A DNA stretch of 64,000 nucleotides from CADEDH01 sp047974625. Lineage in GTDB: Bacteria; Actinomycetota; Acidimicrobiia; Acidimicrobiales; SZUA-35. A program made the translations under genes and the position numbers. Where the stretch lies: NCBI GenBank assembly GCA_047974625.1, contig JBKECK010000039.1, positions 9,051 to 73,050 of the forward strand, read 5' to 3'. How positions within the stretch are numbered: position 1 is the stretch's first letter; each line of letters begins with the position of its first letter. The notes beneath the pieces were generated by a model. That model worked only from the letters and a program-made list of their open reading frames with translations, was not told the origin of the DNA and made no database searches. Shown in pieces: positions 49,501 to 58,414 of the stretch.

Positions 49501-52500
49501 TCGCCCACCAGGCGGCCGAGCTGGCGCGCACTGTTGCGGAGCAGGCCAAGGCTGCGAGTCTCGGCGGCCACGTCGGCCGAGGCCAGCGAAGCCAGGCGAC
49601 GGTCGATCCAGTCGGTGGTCAACATCACGAGCTGGCCGTCGGCCACCTCGGCCTCGGCCTCGGCGTCGGCGTCATCGACCTCGGGGCCGACCTCGGGCCT
49701 GACCAGGAACCGGCGGGTCTTGTCGAGGGCGGTGCGCAGCGCTTCTACATCGGCCGCAGGGGGGGCGCCGTCGCCCCGGCGAAGCCGTTCGTAGGCGGTG
49801 CGAACCGACTGGGCCAGCTCGTTGCTGGCCGGGGCCAGAGAATCGGTCAGGGCGTCGATGCCCTGGCTCAGCTCGTGGACCAGAGCCCGGTTCACGTCGC
49901 GGGCCGGGGCGGCCGGGAGCTGGCGCTCCACGTTGGCCAGCACGGTCGACAGCAGGGTGGACTGGCGACCCGCGAGGCGACCCCCGACCCCGACCGTGCC
50001 GGCCCGGCGGCGGGCGCCGGCGACCCGACCCAGCTCACCGGCCAGGGTCTGAGCCTCGGCCAGCCGCCGGGCGGGGTCGGCGGCCACTACCCGGTTGGCC
50101 ACCACGGCCAGGTCGATCCCCAACCCGAGACCGGTCATCAGTCGGGGGGCGGCGTCGACGATGTCCTGGGCCACCTCGGCCACGGTGGCCGGGTCGCCGC
50201 CGATGGACCGGTCGACCCGGGCCGCGTAACCCCAGGCCTCGGCCGTGGCCGGGTCGGGGGCGGTGAGCTCGGCGGCCTGGGCGACGATGCCCCTGACCTG
50301 GATCGCCGCGTCGGTGTGGCCTTCCAGGCCCTGAGCCGAGCGCATGACCTCGATGGCGTCGGCCAGGGTCACCGCCAGACGGGCGGCCTGGGCCCCCCGG
50401 GTCGACAAGCCGTCGTGGACGGCCTCCATGGCGCCGTAGATGCGGTAGCCCAGCTGCTGGCGGGGTCCGGCGTCGGCGACCGCGTACTGGTGGACCAGGC
50501 TCCGGATGCCGACGATGGCCCCATGGAGATCGGCCCCTGGGGACAGCGACACCGAGCCCAGCCGACCCAGGGCCTCCAGCAGGCCGGGGAGAATGATGGG
50601 GGGCCGGATCGGCGGGGCCGAGCGGCGGATCGGACTCCGGACCCCCGATATGTGGTTGCCGTCGACGTTGTGCCGGGTCCCGCCGACCACGGCCACGCCG
50701 GCCAGGTGGATCCCGGTCCCGGCGATCTGGGTCACCAGGTGCTGGCCCCCGACCCCGGCGATCCGGTTGTCCGCCACGGTGGCCTCGTCGACCAGGCTCA
50801 ACACCACCCCGCCCCGCAGCGTGGCCGCCTCGGTCCAGCGCAGCACCCCGTCGATGGCCTCGGCGATCCGCCCCTGGTCGGCGTCGAGCAGGCTCCGCAG
50901 GAGCAGGCCGGTGCTGTTGCCGGTGGCGGTGGGGACGAGGGCTGCGGCGGCGGCCGTGACCTCGGAGCTCCACCGCAGGTCGTTGCCGGCCACGTCACCG
51001 ATCTCGCAGTCGTCGATCTGCACAGCCCCGATGGGGGCGCCATGGCCCATGGCCCGGACCCCGCACCCCCCGACCGAGTGGATCCGGCACCGGGTAACCC
51101 TGACCCCGTCGACCGGGGCCGGGCCGGCCACCACCAGCCCGTGGCCCACGGTGGCCGGACCGGTGCCGGTGATGTGGAGGTCGGCCACGGTCACATCGCT
51201 GACCGGCCGGGCCGGCCCACCGCCCTCGCTTCCCTGACCGACCACCACCCCGGCCTCCAGGTCGAGGGGGCCGGCCCCCGGGTCGGTGGCCGGCAGCGAG
51301 ACGGTGCCCCCGGCCACCCGATTGTTGGAGCCGGCCAGGCGAATCCCGATTCGACGGGGGCGGGCCGACGGGGCCAACCGCACCTCGTTGTCGCCGACGT
51401 CGACCCCGTCGCCCCGAATGTCGATGCCGATCCCGGCGATGCCCTCGACCCGGTTCTCCCGCACCACCGTCCGGTGGACCGGTTCACCGAAGCGGACCTC
51501 GGCCCCGTCCTCGACGACCACGCCGTCGTCGAAACCGACCAGCGTGTTGCCCACGATGCCGACCCCCTGGACGTCGCCGTCGGCCACCCGGACACCGACA
51601 CTCCCACCGGGACCACCGGCCGGGGCGGCGGAGCCTCCGGGGCCGGCTCCAGGGCCCGGCCCGATGTCGTTGGCCTCGATCCGCAGACTCCGGACCGACA
51701 GACCCGACCGGGGCCGCAACACCAGGGCCTCGGCGGCCAGCGAGCCGGCCAGGGCGGTGGCCACCACCCCGGCCGGGGCGACGATGCGACAGCCGTCGAC
51801 GACCACGTCATGGAGCGTCCCGGTCAACAGCACCCCGGCCCCGATCGTGCCGACCGGGACCGCCCGCACCGTCGACTCCACCCCGAGGCGGCGCAACTCG
51901 ACCCCACTGCTGTCGCCAACGCTGATCACCCCGTGGGGCAGGCGGCGCAGGGTCTCCAGCTGATCGGGGGCCACCTCGGCCAGTGGCCGCCCGGGTCGGG
52001 TTCGCTGGAGGCGGCGCAGTTCGAGCACGGTGGCCACCACCGAGGCCGACGCCCGGCCCGACCGGATGGTCAGGCCGGCCACCCGGTCACGCAGGGTGTC
52101 GAGCAGGGCGGCCAGGCCACCACCGGGTGGGGTCAGGTCGCCGGGTCGGAGGGCCCCACCCCCGTCGTCGAGCGGGACGATGGTGCCGACCTGGACCCCG
52201 TCGAGGCCATCTCGGTCACCCCCGACCGGCTGGGCCGCCTCCCCCTCTTCGACCAGGTCCATCAGCTCGATCGAGACGCCCCGCTTGTGGTGGGGATCGT
52301 CGTTGCGGACCCAGCCGCAGTCGTCGAGCACGAAGGCCCCACCGGCGCTGCGGATCTGCAGCCTCGTGGCCGGTCCGTCGCCCAGGATCCGCACCCCGGA
52401 CAGGCCCTGCAGGACCACCGGGTGTTCCAGGGTGTAGACCCCGGCCCGCAGATAGACGGTGCCACCGGCGCCCCGCAGCTCGGCCAGGGCGGCATGGATG

Positions 52501-54518
52501 GCCTCGTCGCCGGTGACCCCCTCGCCCAGGTTCTGGTCGATGTCGCCGAAGGTCCTGACCCCGTCGCCGACCACCACGGTGAAGGCCCCGGGGGCCAGGT
52601 GGCGTCGGCCCAGTTCGACCAGCCGGTCCCTCACCTCGGCCAGCGGGAGGAACCGGCGCCGGCGATCGACGATCACCCTGGTCACGGCCCCGGTGACCGG
52701 ATTCCGGGTCTCGCTCAGCGTGGCCAGCGGCACCCGCACGTGGTGGGGACCGTCGGGCGATGCCTCGTCGCGGCGCTCGACCAGGCCCTGCGATCGGGCG
52801 TCGGGGTCGACCACCCGGGCGGTGAAGGTCCAGTGGTCGGCCGGGCGGAAACCCTGGCCCGAGAAGGCGAACGTGATGTTGTCGACCAGCCGGTACCGCT
52901 CACCGGTGACCAGCCAATCGGCCCCGTCCCAGCGGCGGACCGCCGCCCCCTCGGACACGAGCAGGGCCCGACCGGCCGGGCCGCCGGCCGGCAGGCCCCC
53001 GCCGGCCGGGGCGAGCTGATGGCCGGCCGGTTCGAGCTCGAGGCGGCCGGTGGCGGTATCGACCGCCCGGAGCCGGCGCACCATCGGATGGTGCCGCTCG
53101 TCGCCGGGGTCGAGCCGGCTGGCCCGGTCCTCCAGGGTGACGATGTCGCCGGCCCGGACCCGGGAGGCGTCGAAACGGTCGACGGTCAGGATGACCGCAT
53201 CGGCCGGCAGGTCGTTGGTGAGGCGGGCGGCCAGGGACGCGTTGTCGCGCGACCAGGCCACCGCCGGGTCCGCCTCGCCGGCGACGCCGATCACCTCGAC
53301 ACGCACGTTGGCGTTGACGTTGCCGATGTAGCCCTCGCCGACCGAGATCTGCTCGGTCGACAGGCAGCGTTCCCGGCACCGGTCGGGTTCCTCCGGTGGG
53401 GTCCGGTCGGGCAGCACCCCGTCGGCGATGGCCGAGCTGAGCCGCCCCGTCCCGGTCGGCGTGGCCAGGTCGGGCAGGGGCGGCCGAAGGGACGGATCGC
53501 CCGCCAGGTCGACCGGGACGGCCCGCACCTGCACCACCTGCTGGCGGCGGAACGTGGTGGGGTCGCCGTCGAGGGCGGGCTCGACGATGAACGGGTCCTC
53601 CCAGCCGTGGACCTCCCGGTCGACGATGTCGGCGACGAAGAGGTGATGGCGGGTCTGGCCCGGGTCGGGGGCCGGGACCGGCCGGGGTGACGGCAGGTGG
53701 GGTTGGGTGCTGTAGCGCCAGTCGGTGGTGGCGGACGCCCGCCGGCCCGCGGCGTAGATCCGGCCGGCGGTGGCCGGAGTCCCGCCCCCGCCCCGCACGA
53801 TGAGGTCGGTCCCCAGATCGGCCGGGCGAGCCAGCAGGGTGTCGAGGTTGGTCTCGGCCCGCGGCGGGAGACCGGTCACCCCCCAACCGGTCAGCACGGT
53901 CAGGTCGCCTCGGTCGAGGATCGGGCGGAGGTCGGCCAATGCCACCTCGATGATCTCCCCGTCGGCCGAGGCGCCCACCGGGGCCACCGGGTGCCAGGCG
54001 CCGTCGTCGTCGCGCACCACCAGGCGGGTGTCGACGATCTCGTCGTCGTTGGCCCGACGGTCGATCCTGATGCGGACGACCAGGGCAGCCGCTTCCCAGG
54101 TGGCGCCCGGCGGGGCGTGACGCCCCGGTTCGGGGACGTGGCGGAGGTCGATTGGTTGGGGCAGGACCCGTTGGACGGCGATGTGGCCCCGGGTTCGCAG
54201 GACATGGGGCAGGGTCTCCCGGTCGCGACGCTCGAGCCGCAGCTCGGGCAGGATGACCCGGGGGTCACCAGGCTCCAGCCCGGTGGCGGCCCAGCCGGCG
54301 GTGGAGGTGATGGCGTCGACCACGAAGGTGTCGGTGATGAGGAAGCCGTCGTCGGGCGAGCCGTCGGCCAGGTCGGCCGAGCGTCGCCGGGTATCGGTCA
54401 GCGACAGCAGGACCTGCTCGTTGGCGTCAGCGTCGAGGCGGGCCCGGCCCATCTCCTCGTGGACCCCGACGAAACCCCGCTCCTCGTCGAACCGATCCCG
54501 AGAGGTGTAGGCCTTCAT
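46560..54518 (-). CDS. Giant DUF6519/parallel beta-helix tail protein (2652 aa)
   Basis: The N-terminus has the DUF6519 start (MKAYTSRDRFDEERGFVGVH, then RLDADANEQVLLSL), found beside baseplate genes of phage-tail-like systems. From about residue 666 a pectate-lyase-like right-handed beta-helix begins (AIHAALAELRGAGGTVYLRA), with many N-R-I/V-x-G repeats. Roughly residues 1320-1900 form a long helical, Ala/Arg-rich insertion, after which beta-helix rungs return (about 1940-2340). The C-terminus ends in a VTGNASTAGSYVEPDSR rung. The ATG has GGAGGAA upstream and overlaps the preceding stop (ATGA). It is probably a fibre or large surface protein of the baseplate. Confidence 0.82.
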   Translation of the reverse strand: MKAYTSRDRFDEERGFVGVHEEMGRARLDADANEQVLLSLTDTRRRSADLADGSPDDGFLITDTFVVDAITSTAGWAATGLEPGDPRVILPELRLERRDRETLPHVLRTRGHIAVQRVLPQPIDLRHVPEPGRHAPPGATWEAAALVVRIRIDRRANDDEIVDTRLVVRDDDGAWHPVAPVGASADGEIIEVALADLRPILDRGDLTVLTGWGVTGLPPRAETNLDTLLARPADLGTDLIVRGGGGTPATAGRIYAAGRRASATTDWRYSTQPHLPSPRPVPAPDPGQTRHHLFVADIVDREVHGWEDPFIVEPALDGDPTTFRRQQVVQVRAVPVDLAGDPSLRPPLPDLATPTGTGRLSSAIADGVLPDRTPPEEPDRCRERCLSTEQISVGEGYIGNVNANVRVEVIGVAGEADPAVAWSRDNASLAARLTNDLPADAVILTVDRFDASRVRAGDIVTLEDRASRLDPGDERHHPMVRRLRAVDTATGRLELEPAGHQLAPAGGGLPAGGPAGRALLVSEGAAVRRWDGADWLVTGERYRLVDNITFAFSGQGFRPADHWTFTARVVDPDARSQGLVERRDEASPDGPHHVRVPLATLSETRNPVTGAVTRVIVDRRRRFLPLAEVRDRLVELGRRHLAPGAFTVVVGDGVRTFGDIDQNLGEGVTGDEAIHAALAELRGAGGTVYLRAGVYTLEHPVVLQGLSGVRILGDGPATRLQIRSAGGAFVLDDCGWVRNDDPHHKRGVSIELMDLVEEGEAAQPVGGDRDGLDGVQVGTIVPLDDGGGALRPGDLTPPGGGLAALLDTLRDRVAGLTIRSGRASASVVATVLELRRLQRTRPGRPLAEVAPDQLETLRRLPHGVISVGDSSGVELRRLGVESTVRAVPVGTIGAGVLLTGTLHDVVVDGCRIVAPAGVVATALAGSLAAEALVLRPRSGLSVRSLRIEANDIGPGPGAGPGGSAAPAGGPGGSVGVRVADGDVQGVGIVGNTLVGFDDGVVVEDGAEVRFGEPVHRTVVRENRVEGIAGIGIDIRGDGVDVGDNEVRLAPSARPRRIGIRLAGSNNRVAGGTVSLPATDPGAGPLDLEAGVVVGQGSEGGGPARPVSDVTVADLHITGTGPATVGHGLVVAGPAPVDGVRVTRCRIHSVGGCGVRAMGHGAPIGAVQIDDCEIGDVAGNDLRWSSEVTAAAAALVPTATGNSTGLLLRSLLDADQGRIAEAIDGVLRWTEAATLRGGVVLSLVDEATVADNRIAGVGGQHLVTQIAGTGIHLAGVAVVGGTRHNVDGNHISGVRSPIRRSAPPIRPPIILPGLLEALGRLGSVSLSPGADLHGAIVGIRSLVHQYAVADAGPRQQLGYRIYGAMEAVHDGLSTRGAQAARLAVTLADAIEVMRSAQGLEGHTDAAIQVRGIVAQAAELTAPDPATAEAWGYAARVDRSIGGDPATVAEVAQDIVDAAPRLMTGLGLGIDLAVVANRVVAADPARRLAEAQTLAGELGRVAGARRRAGTVGVGGRLAGRQSTLLSTVLANVERQLPAAPARDVNRALVHELSQGIDALTDSLAPASNELAQSVRTAYERLRRGDGAPPAADVEALRTALDKTRRFLVRPEVGPEVDDADAEAEAEVADGQLVMLTTDWIDRRLASLASADVAAETRSLGLLRNSARQLGRLVGDHSELQAAAREVNDALELAEADPGERATHTQRAARALLDLRTTQARLVAAGAPLVPVVADDETDERLATLAHLLTDLSRDTGREDRVAAASAIGADLRRVVTDGVELPAGERRALLDELDGIEGPLSAAGSGIDRLRALNRTATVLARVADAAADQRATSEAEAVSVLTATLQRAVSPTGSPRERLAAAQAYVGAAADAISPATASGLLAAADPASLLARLDVELGSLTGVVATPARPVLPPEVVDPVPADGILAAQVAGDLAVVANSIEGGGRGIVIGGPTLNPMAPLDVVTAGGALDIGVRRNRIRGAVVTGIDVDVDRDARVAVEHNDVEACGGAALVDDGPAPGRATVAVRGRGQATVDHNRLEGNGSSTHAGLIHGIAVRLDGDVAIAGNRIRHQGGQHGGAGLVVTVGAIPADGADGDRSWDFDRLCTTPFLSVDPPPRPRQPVVPTLPTFPTVPNRPVTPIGPAYTSSVLAASLGHRLLAHQPVTSLSPDTSAAVLVAGQPPAVTSLVSPPDLLATPNMADALAVDWLRPRPAPQPRPGPTVVPGLDLGPLLDFLDRFPRPPVPLPPLRIDRSLQVGGNDIVSRGPALLTLGNRVVRLRVSVGANTLVSTGTAGAVYLRDIDAGVVAGNRIECPLAVTVLLLRVAAAPVSVSGNVLTGRQPPAVPRPSVPVRPDLGISPIRPKVTLGVDLGEELGGQLSVALDPERVLGALREERESTTARAAAAASAAFTTFAQTNRIATSPRAAAVLDVATQIGILDVDLSALSVSYDLKNLPPVVVRDRTESDTLAVEVSRLTADFAKILDAGNISATTKLYGLAKSSGLPDTGAKALVQQHLLRNHDDETAALRSGLGALTGVEVPAATVPTGRLGLPVLESLLGPILDDVDLTPIDPGGAAGNPFPGPLRPVRPGATIPINPIGPVGPVGPVTPRPPSTPLPRPPVPGRHSLVVLGGAQVAVTGNASTAGSYVEPDSR

Positions 54519-57500
54519 GCGTTCCTCCGTTCCATGCGGTGGGTGTCGTGACGTGATCTGTCGAGGTGGGTGGGGTGCAGCCCGAGGGGCAGGAAGTCGC
54601 CGGTCCGGTCCAGCAGCTCGACCAGTGAGCGGCCACGGTCGTCGTGGGCCCCCGGGGGCCGGCCCCCCTCGCCGACGCTCAGCACGGCCGGGCCGTTGTT
54701 GTCGTCGAGCACCATGTAGTGCGGCCAGGTCGGGCGGATGTCGGCCAGGGACAGCTCGGCCTCGAGGCCGCGCCAGGCCGCAGGCCGGCGGTCGTGCCCG
54801 ACCGGAGCTACGCAACGGCGGAGCCACCCGAGGTCGGGGCGGTCGCAGCGGATGGCCCCGGCGAAGGCGCAGGCGGTGGCCTCGAGCACTCCGGCCGTGA
54901 CGGTGCCCAGGATCGTGCAGTTGCGTAGTCGGAGCCGAGCCCCGGCCGCGGCCACGGCCGGCAGATGACGGCCACCACCGTCGAAGGTGCAGCCCGCGGC
55001 GACGACCTGGACCCACGGCGGCACCTCGAGACGGGCCACCTGGCAGCCGTGGAGGCGTAGATTCAGGGTCGGCTCCGGCGGCGTGGCCCGCAACAGCCCG
55101 GTGTCATGGCCGGCTCCGACCACCCGCAAGCCGATGGCTGTGGCCTCGCCCGCCCCGCGGGTCTCGGCGCCGAGACCCAGGTCACACCAGCGGACGTCGA
55201 CGGCCCCGGTGTCGAAGGCCACCTCGAACGTTCCCCCGGTGGCGATGCCGGTGACGAACAGGTGCGGTCCGGCGGCCGCCCCGGTCCCGGCGACCGGAGC
55301 GACGGAGGGGTCGTCTCCAGGGCGGCCCAGCAGCGACAGGCTGATCCCGTCGGGGTCGGCGGTCACGTAGGGATACCCGCCCCGGTCCTGGGCCACGATC
55401 GAGGTGACCGCCCCCTCGGTGACCACCGCGGTGGTCGGCCGGAGCCGGGGGCTGCCGATCAGGCCGAGCACCCGGGGCTCGGCGGCCGGGCGGCGGGCCA
55501 GTTGGTCGATGGCGTCACCGAGGCGGACGCTGACCGCGACCCGGCCGTCGGCGCCCCAGCGCCGACCGGGGGGGCCGACGACGTCGGTGGTGGCGACGAC
55601 CAGGCCGTCGTCGTCGGGTTGCTCCGGAGGGTGGGGCAGAGCGAAGCGCCCGGGGTCGTCCGGGTCGGCGGGCTCACGCCACCGCTCCGGGATGGTGGCC
55701 CCCGGGGGCACGAAACCGGCCCCGAGGCCGGACCCCCGGGCCACGGTGGCCGATGCGGTGAAGGTCGGGCTCGAGCCGGGGGGTCGAACCCCGGCCAGGT
55801 CGGGGTTGACCACGACCCGACCGAGCCGGGGGTCGAGCAGGACCTGGTCGGTGGTGTCGATGGCCAGGCGCCCGTCCCACCGGTCGAGCACCGCCTGGCG
55901 GAGGGTCAGGGGGGCCCAGCCCAGGCGACCGGCGGCCCCGATGCGGGGGATGTCGGGGGCGTCGCGGCGCAGGATCGGCTCGGGGTCGCGGTGGCGCCCG
56001 AGGCGCAGGGAGGCAGTGGCCGGCACCCCCGGTGGGTACCACCGCGTCGTGGACCCGTTCCGGTCGAGCAGGATGACGTCGGCCTGGTCGGCGGGGTCGG
56101 GATCGATCGGGGGGAGAAACGCGAGGTGGCCGCGACCGCCGACGGTGACGATGACCTCACTGGCCGGCAGAGGCGGCGGGCCGGTGACCAGGACCCGGTC
56201 CTCGACGGTGACCACCTCACCGTCGGCCGGCGGGTTGGGGGCGGCCGGCTCCAGAGCGCCGACGTCCCACCTCCCGGCACCAGGAGCCAGCGCCATCCAC
56301 CGGGGACGCACCCGGTCGGCCCACACCACGGCCCCGAGACCCCCGGCCCCGTCGGTCCGGGCGTACAGGGTGCCGGCCACGCCGGGGTTGACGGGCAGCG
56401 ACGGCAGGGCCGCCCACCGGGGCCGGGAAGTGGACAGGTCAACGATGGCCACCTCGGGGGCCAGGCCGGGGCCCTCACCGGCCCCACCGATGCGGACCAG
56501 CCCCCCGGGGGTGGCCACAAGCTGGCCCCCACTGCGGATCACCTGGTCCCGGACCCGGCGCAGCACCCAGGCGGCGATCCCCAGGTCGAGCTCCCACAGG
56601 TCACCGAGGGGGTGCCCGTCGCGTTGGCCACCGTGCAGCAGGATTCCGGCCCCGCCGAGGCAGGCCGCGGTGGCCCACCGGGCGGACGGGCGGCGGGCGG
56701 TGCCGCCGTCGGCGACGATCACCGCGATCGAGTTCCGGTCGAGGCCCGACAGGCGCCACGCCCCCAGGGTGCCGTCGGTGCGAGGAGCGACCAGGACCAG
56801 CTCGGCGCCGTCGGCCACCAGGTTGGCCGACGGGCCGGGGGCCAGGAGCTGGCGGGCCGGGCCCTCCCCACAGGTCGACGGATCGAGCGGGACCACCTCC
56901 CACGACGCGGCGTCGACCCCCCGGCGAGCCAGGTGCAGGGCGTTGCCGTCGAGGAGCAGGCGCACCAGGAGGGGCTGGCCGGCGACGGTGGCCACCGCAT
57001 CACCACTGACCGCCACCCCCCCGGGTCGGGGGATGGCCCGGCGGGTCCAGGTCGCGTCACCGGCCCGCTGCGAGGTGGTGTTGGCTCCGATGCTGCGCTG
57101 GATCCGCAGCACCGCGTCCGCTCCGGCGATGGGCGTCGCGCCGGCCCCGGTGACGTCGAGGGTGGCGCTGGCCGCGCTGGCCCTAGCCGTCACCACCAAC
57201 GGGTTCGGCTGGTCGGCGGAGGTGGCCGGAGCCACCCCGGCGATGGTCGCCGCCACCTCGTCGGGGTGGGTGAGGGCGGCCAACCCGAGGGTCCACGACT
57301 CACCCGGCGCGGGGCGGCTCCCGTCGGCGAAGCGGAGGACCGCTTCGGGGCCTGGAGGCTCGTAGGGCAGGGGCCCGACCCCCGGGGCCGACTCCCGACC
57401 GATCAGGGCCACCCCATCAACCGTGAGCCGAAGGACGTCGCCGGCCTCGACCGCGGCCGGGTCGGCGGCCAGGTCGGTGGGGGTCAGCATCTCGGGCCGT

Positions 57501-58414
57501 CGGGGGGGCGGGGCCGGGGCAGCCGGCTCGTGGACCGGGGTCAGGCCCACGGTCGGTGGCACCGCCTCGGCCAGGACCCGGCCCGCCAGGGGGCCGTCAC
57601 CCCCGCCCGGGTCGAGCCGCAGACCGAGGAGCGGCCGGCCCCCGGCCACCGGGTCAACCGGGTGCGGGGGGCCCAGGATCACCTCGTCCCGCTCAGCGGT
57701 CACGAGGCGGGAGCTGCGCACGATGACCCCGTCGGGCCGGGCCCAACCGGCCAGGTCGACGGTGCGGGACGACGCGGCCAGGCGAAACGAGTCGGGGGCG
57801 CCCAGACGGATCAGGGCGGTCTCGATGTCGTCACCCTCGGCCGGGGGGTCGAGAGCCGAGCTGGGGTGACGGTCGGTGCGCCGACCGCGGCGGGTCAACG
57901 GGTCGGCGTTGGCCACCGGGTCCCACACCAGGGCGGTGCAGCCCCGGGAGGGCAGGACGCCGGCCAGGTCCTGGGTGACGAGCAGGGAGCGGAACCCCTC
58001 ATCAACCTCGACCGGCCAACCGCTGGTCTGGGTCAAGACGTCCTCCAGGGTGGCCAGGGTGCCCTTGCGGCGGCGCCACCCGACAGTGCTGGCCACCACC
58101 CGGCGGTTGGTGGCGACGTCCTCCCCGAGCAGCCGGGCCCCGACCAGTTCGGCCAGGAGGGGGAGCGCCTCGGCCGAGGCCAGGGCGACAAAGGGGTCGG
58201 CCTCCAGCCGATCGACCGCCTCCTCCAGTGTGGCCAGTGGTTGGGCCAGCACGGCCAGCAGCCGCCGCAGGGGCTGGCCGGCCACCTCGGCGTCGGCGTT
58301 CAACAAGGCGGCCGGCAACAGCTCGGCCAATCGCCGGGCCGCGGGGCCGAACTCGCCTGGTACCCGCCCGGGACCGGACCGGTCCACCGCCACGTCGCCG
58401 CCGGCCGGGCTCAC
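54515..58414 (-). CDS. Phage tail protein I-like protein with kelch and beta-helix regions (1299 aa)
   Basis: Residues 1-200 resemble the baseplate wedge protein gpI/Afp12-type family: ARRLAELLPAALLNADAEVA, PLATLEEAVDRLEADPFVAL, the WRRRKGTLATLEDVLTQTSG motif. A long beta-rich part follows; around residues 560-720 kelch-like blades appear (GAGILLHGGQRDGHPLGDLW, LVRIGGAGEGPGLAPEVAIV). From about 1120 a short right-handed beta-helix (LRLHGCQVARLEVPPWVQVV, LRNCTILGTVTAGVLEATAC). Starts with GTG overlapping the preceding stop (GTGA). It would link the baseplate to outward-facing structures; binding through the propeller is inferred. Confidence 0.8.
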   Translation of the reverse strand: MSPAGGDVAVDRSGPGRVPGEFGPAARRLAELLPAALLNADAEVAGQPLRRLLAVLAQPLATLEEAVDRLEADPFVALASAEALPLLAELVGARLLGEDVATNRRVVASTVGWRRRKGTLATLEDVLTQTSGWPVEVDEGFRSLLVTQDLAGVLPSRGCTALVWDPVANADPLTRRGRRTDRHPSSALDPPAEGDDIETALIRLGAPDSFRLAASSRTVDLAGWARPDGVIVRSSRLVTAERDEVILGPPHPVDPVAGGRPLLGLRLDPGGGDGPLAGRVLAEAVPPTVGLTPVHEPAAPAPPPRRPEMLTPTDLAADPAAVEAGDVLRLTVDGVALIGRESAPGVGPLPYEPPGPEAVLRFADGSRPAPGESWTLGLAALTHPDEVAATIAGVAPATSADQPNPLVVTARASAASATLDVTGAGATPIAGADAVLRIQRSIGANTTSQRAGDATWTRRAIPRPGGVAVSGDAVATVAGQPLLVRLLLDGNALHLARRGVDAASWEVVPLDPSTCGEGPARQLLAPGPSANLVADGAELVLVAPRTDGTLGAWRLSGLDRNSIAVIVADGGTARRPSARWATAACLGGAGILLHGGQRDGHPLGDLWELDLGIAAWVLRRVRDQVIRSGGQLVATPGGLVRIGGAGEGPGLAPEVAIVDLSTSRPRWAALPSLPVNPGVAGTLYARTDGAGGLGAVVWADRVRPRWMALAPGAGRWDVGALEPAAPNPPADGEVVTVEDRVLVTGPPPLPASEVIVTVGGRGHLAFLPPIDPDPADQADVILLDRNGSTTRWYPPGVPATASLRLGRHRDPEPILRRDAPDIPRIGAAGRLGWAPLTLRQAVLDRWDGRLAIDTTDQVLLDPRLGRVVVNPDLAGVRPPGSSPTFTASATVARGSGLGAGFVPPGATIPERWREPADPDDPGRFALPHPPEQPDDDGLVVATTDVVGPPGRRWGADGRVAVSVRLGDAIDQLARRPAAEPRVLGLIGSPRLRPTTAVVTEGAVTSIVAQDRGGYPYVTADPDGISLSLLGRPGDDPSVAPVAGTGAAAGPHLFVTGIATGGTFEVAFDTGAVDVRWCDLGLGAETRGAGEATAIGLRVVGAGHDTGLLRATPPEPTLNLRLHGCQVARLEVPPWVQVVAAGCTFDGGGRHLPAVAAAGARLRLRNCTILGTVTAGVLEATACAFAGAIRCDRPDLGWLRRCVAPVGHDRRPAAWRGLEAELSLADIRPTWPHYMVLDDNNGPAVLSVGEGGRPPGAHDDRGRSLVELLDRTGDFLPLGLHPTHLDRSRHDTHRMERRNA

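Noticed and set aside
49287..53690. 1467-codon plus-strand open frame opposite the giant beta-helix gene
   Set aside because: Arginine/glycine-rich composition without motifs; it is the antisense shadow of the coding strand in very high-GC DNA.
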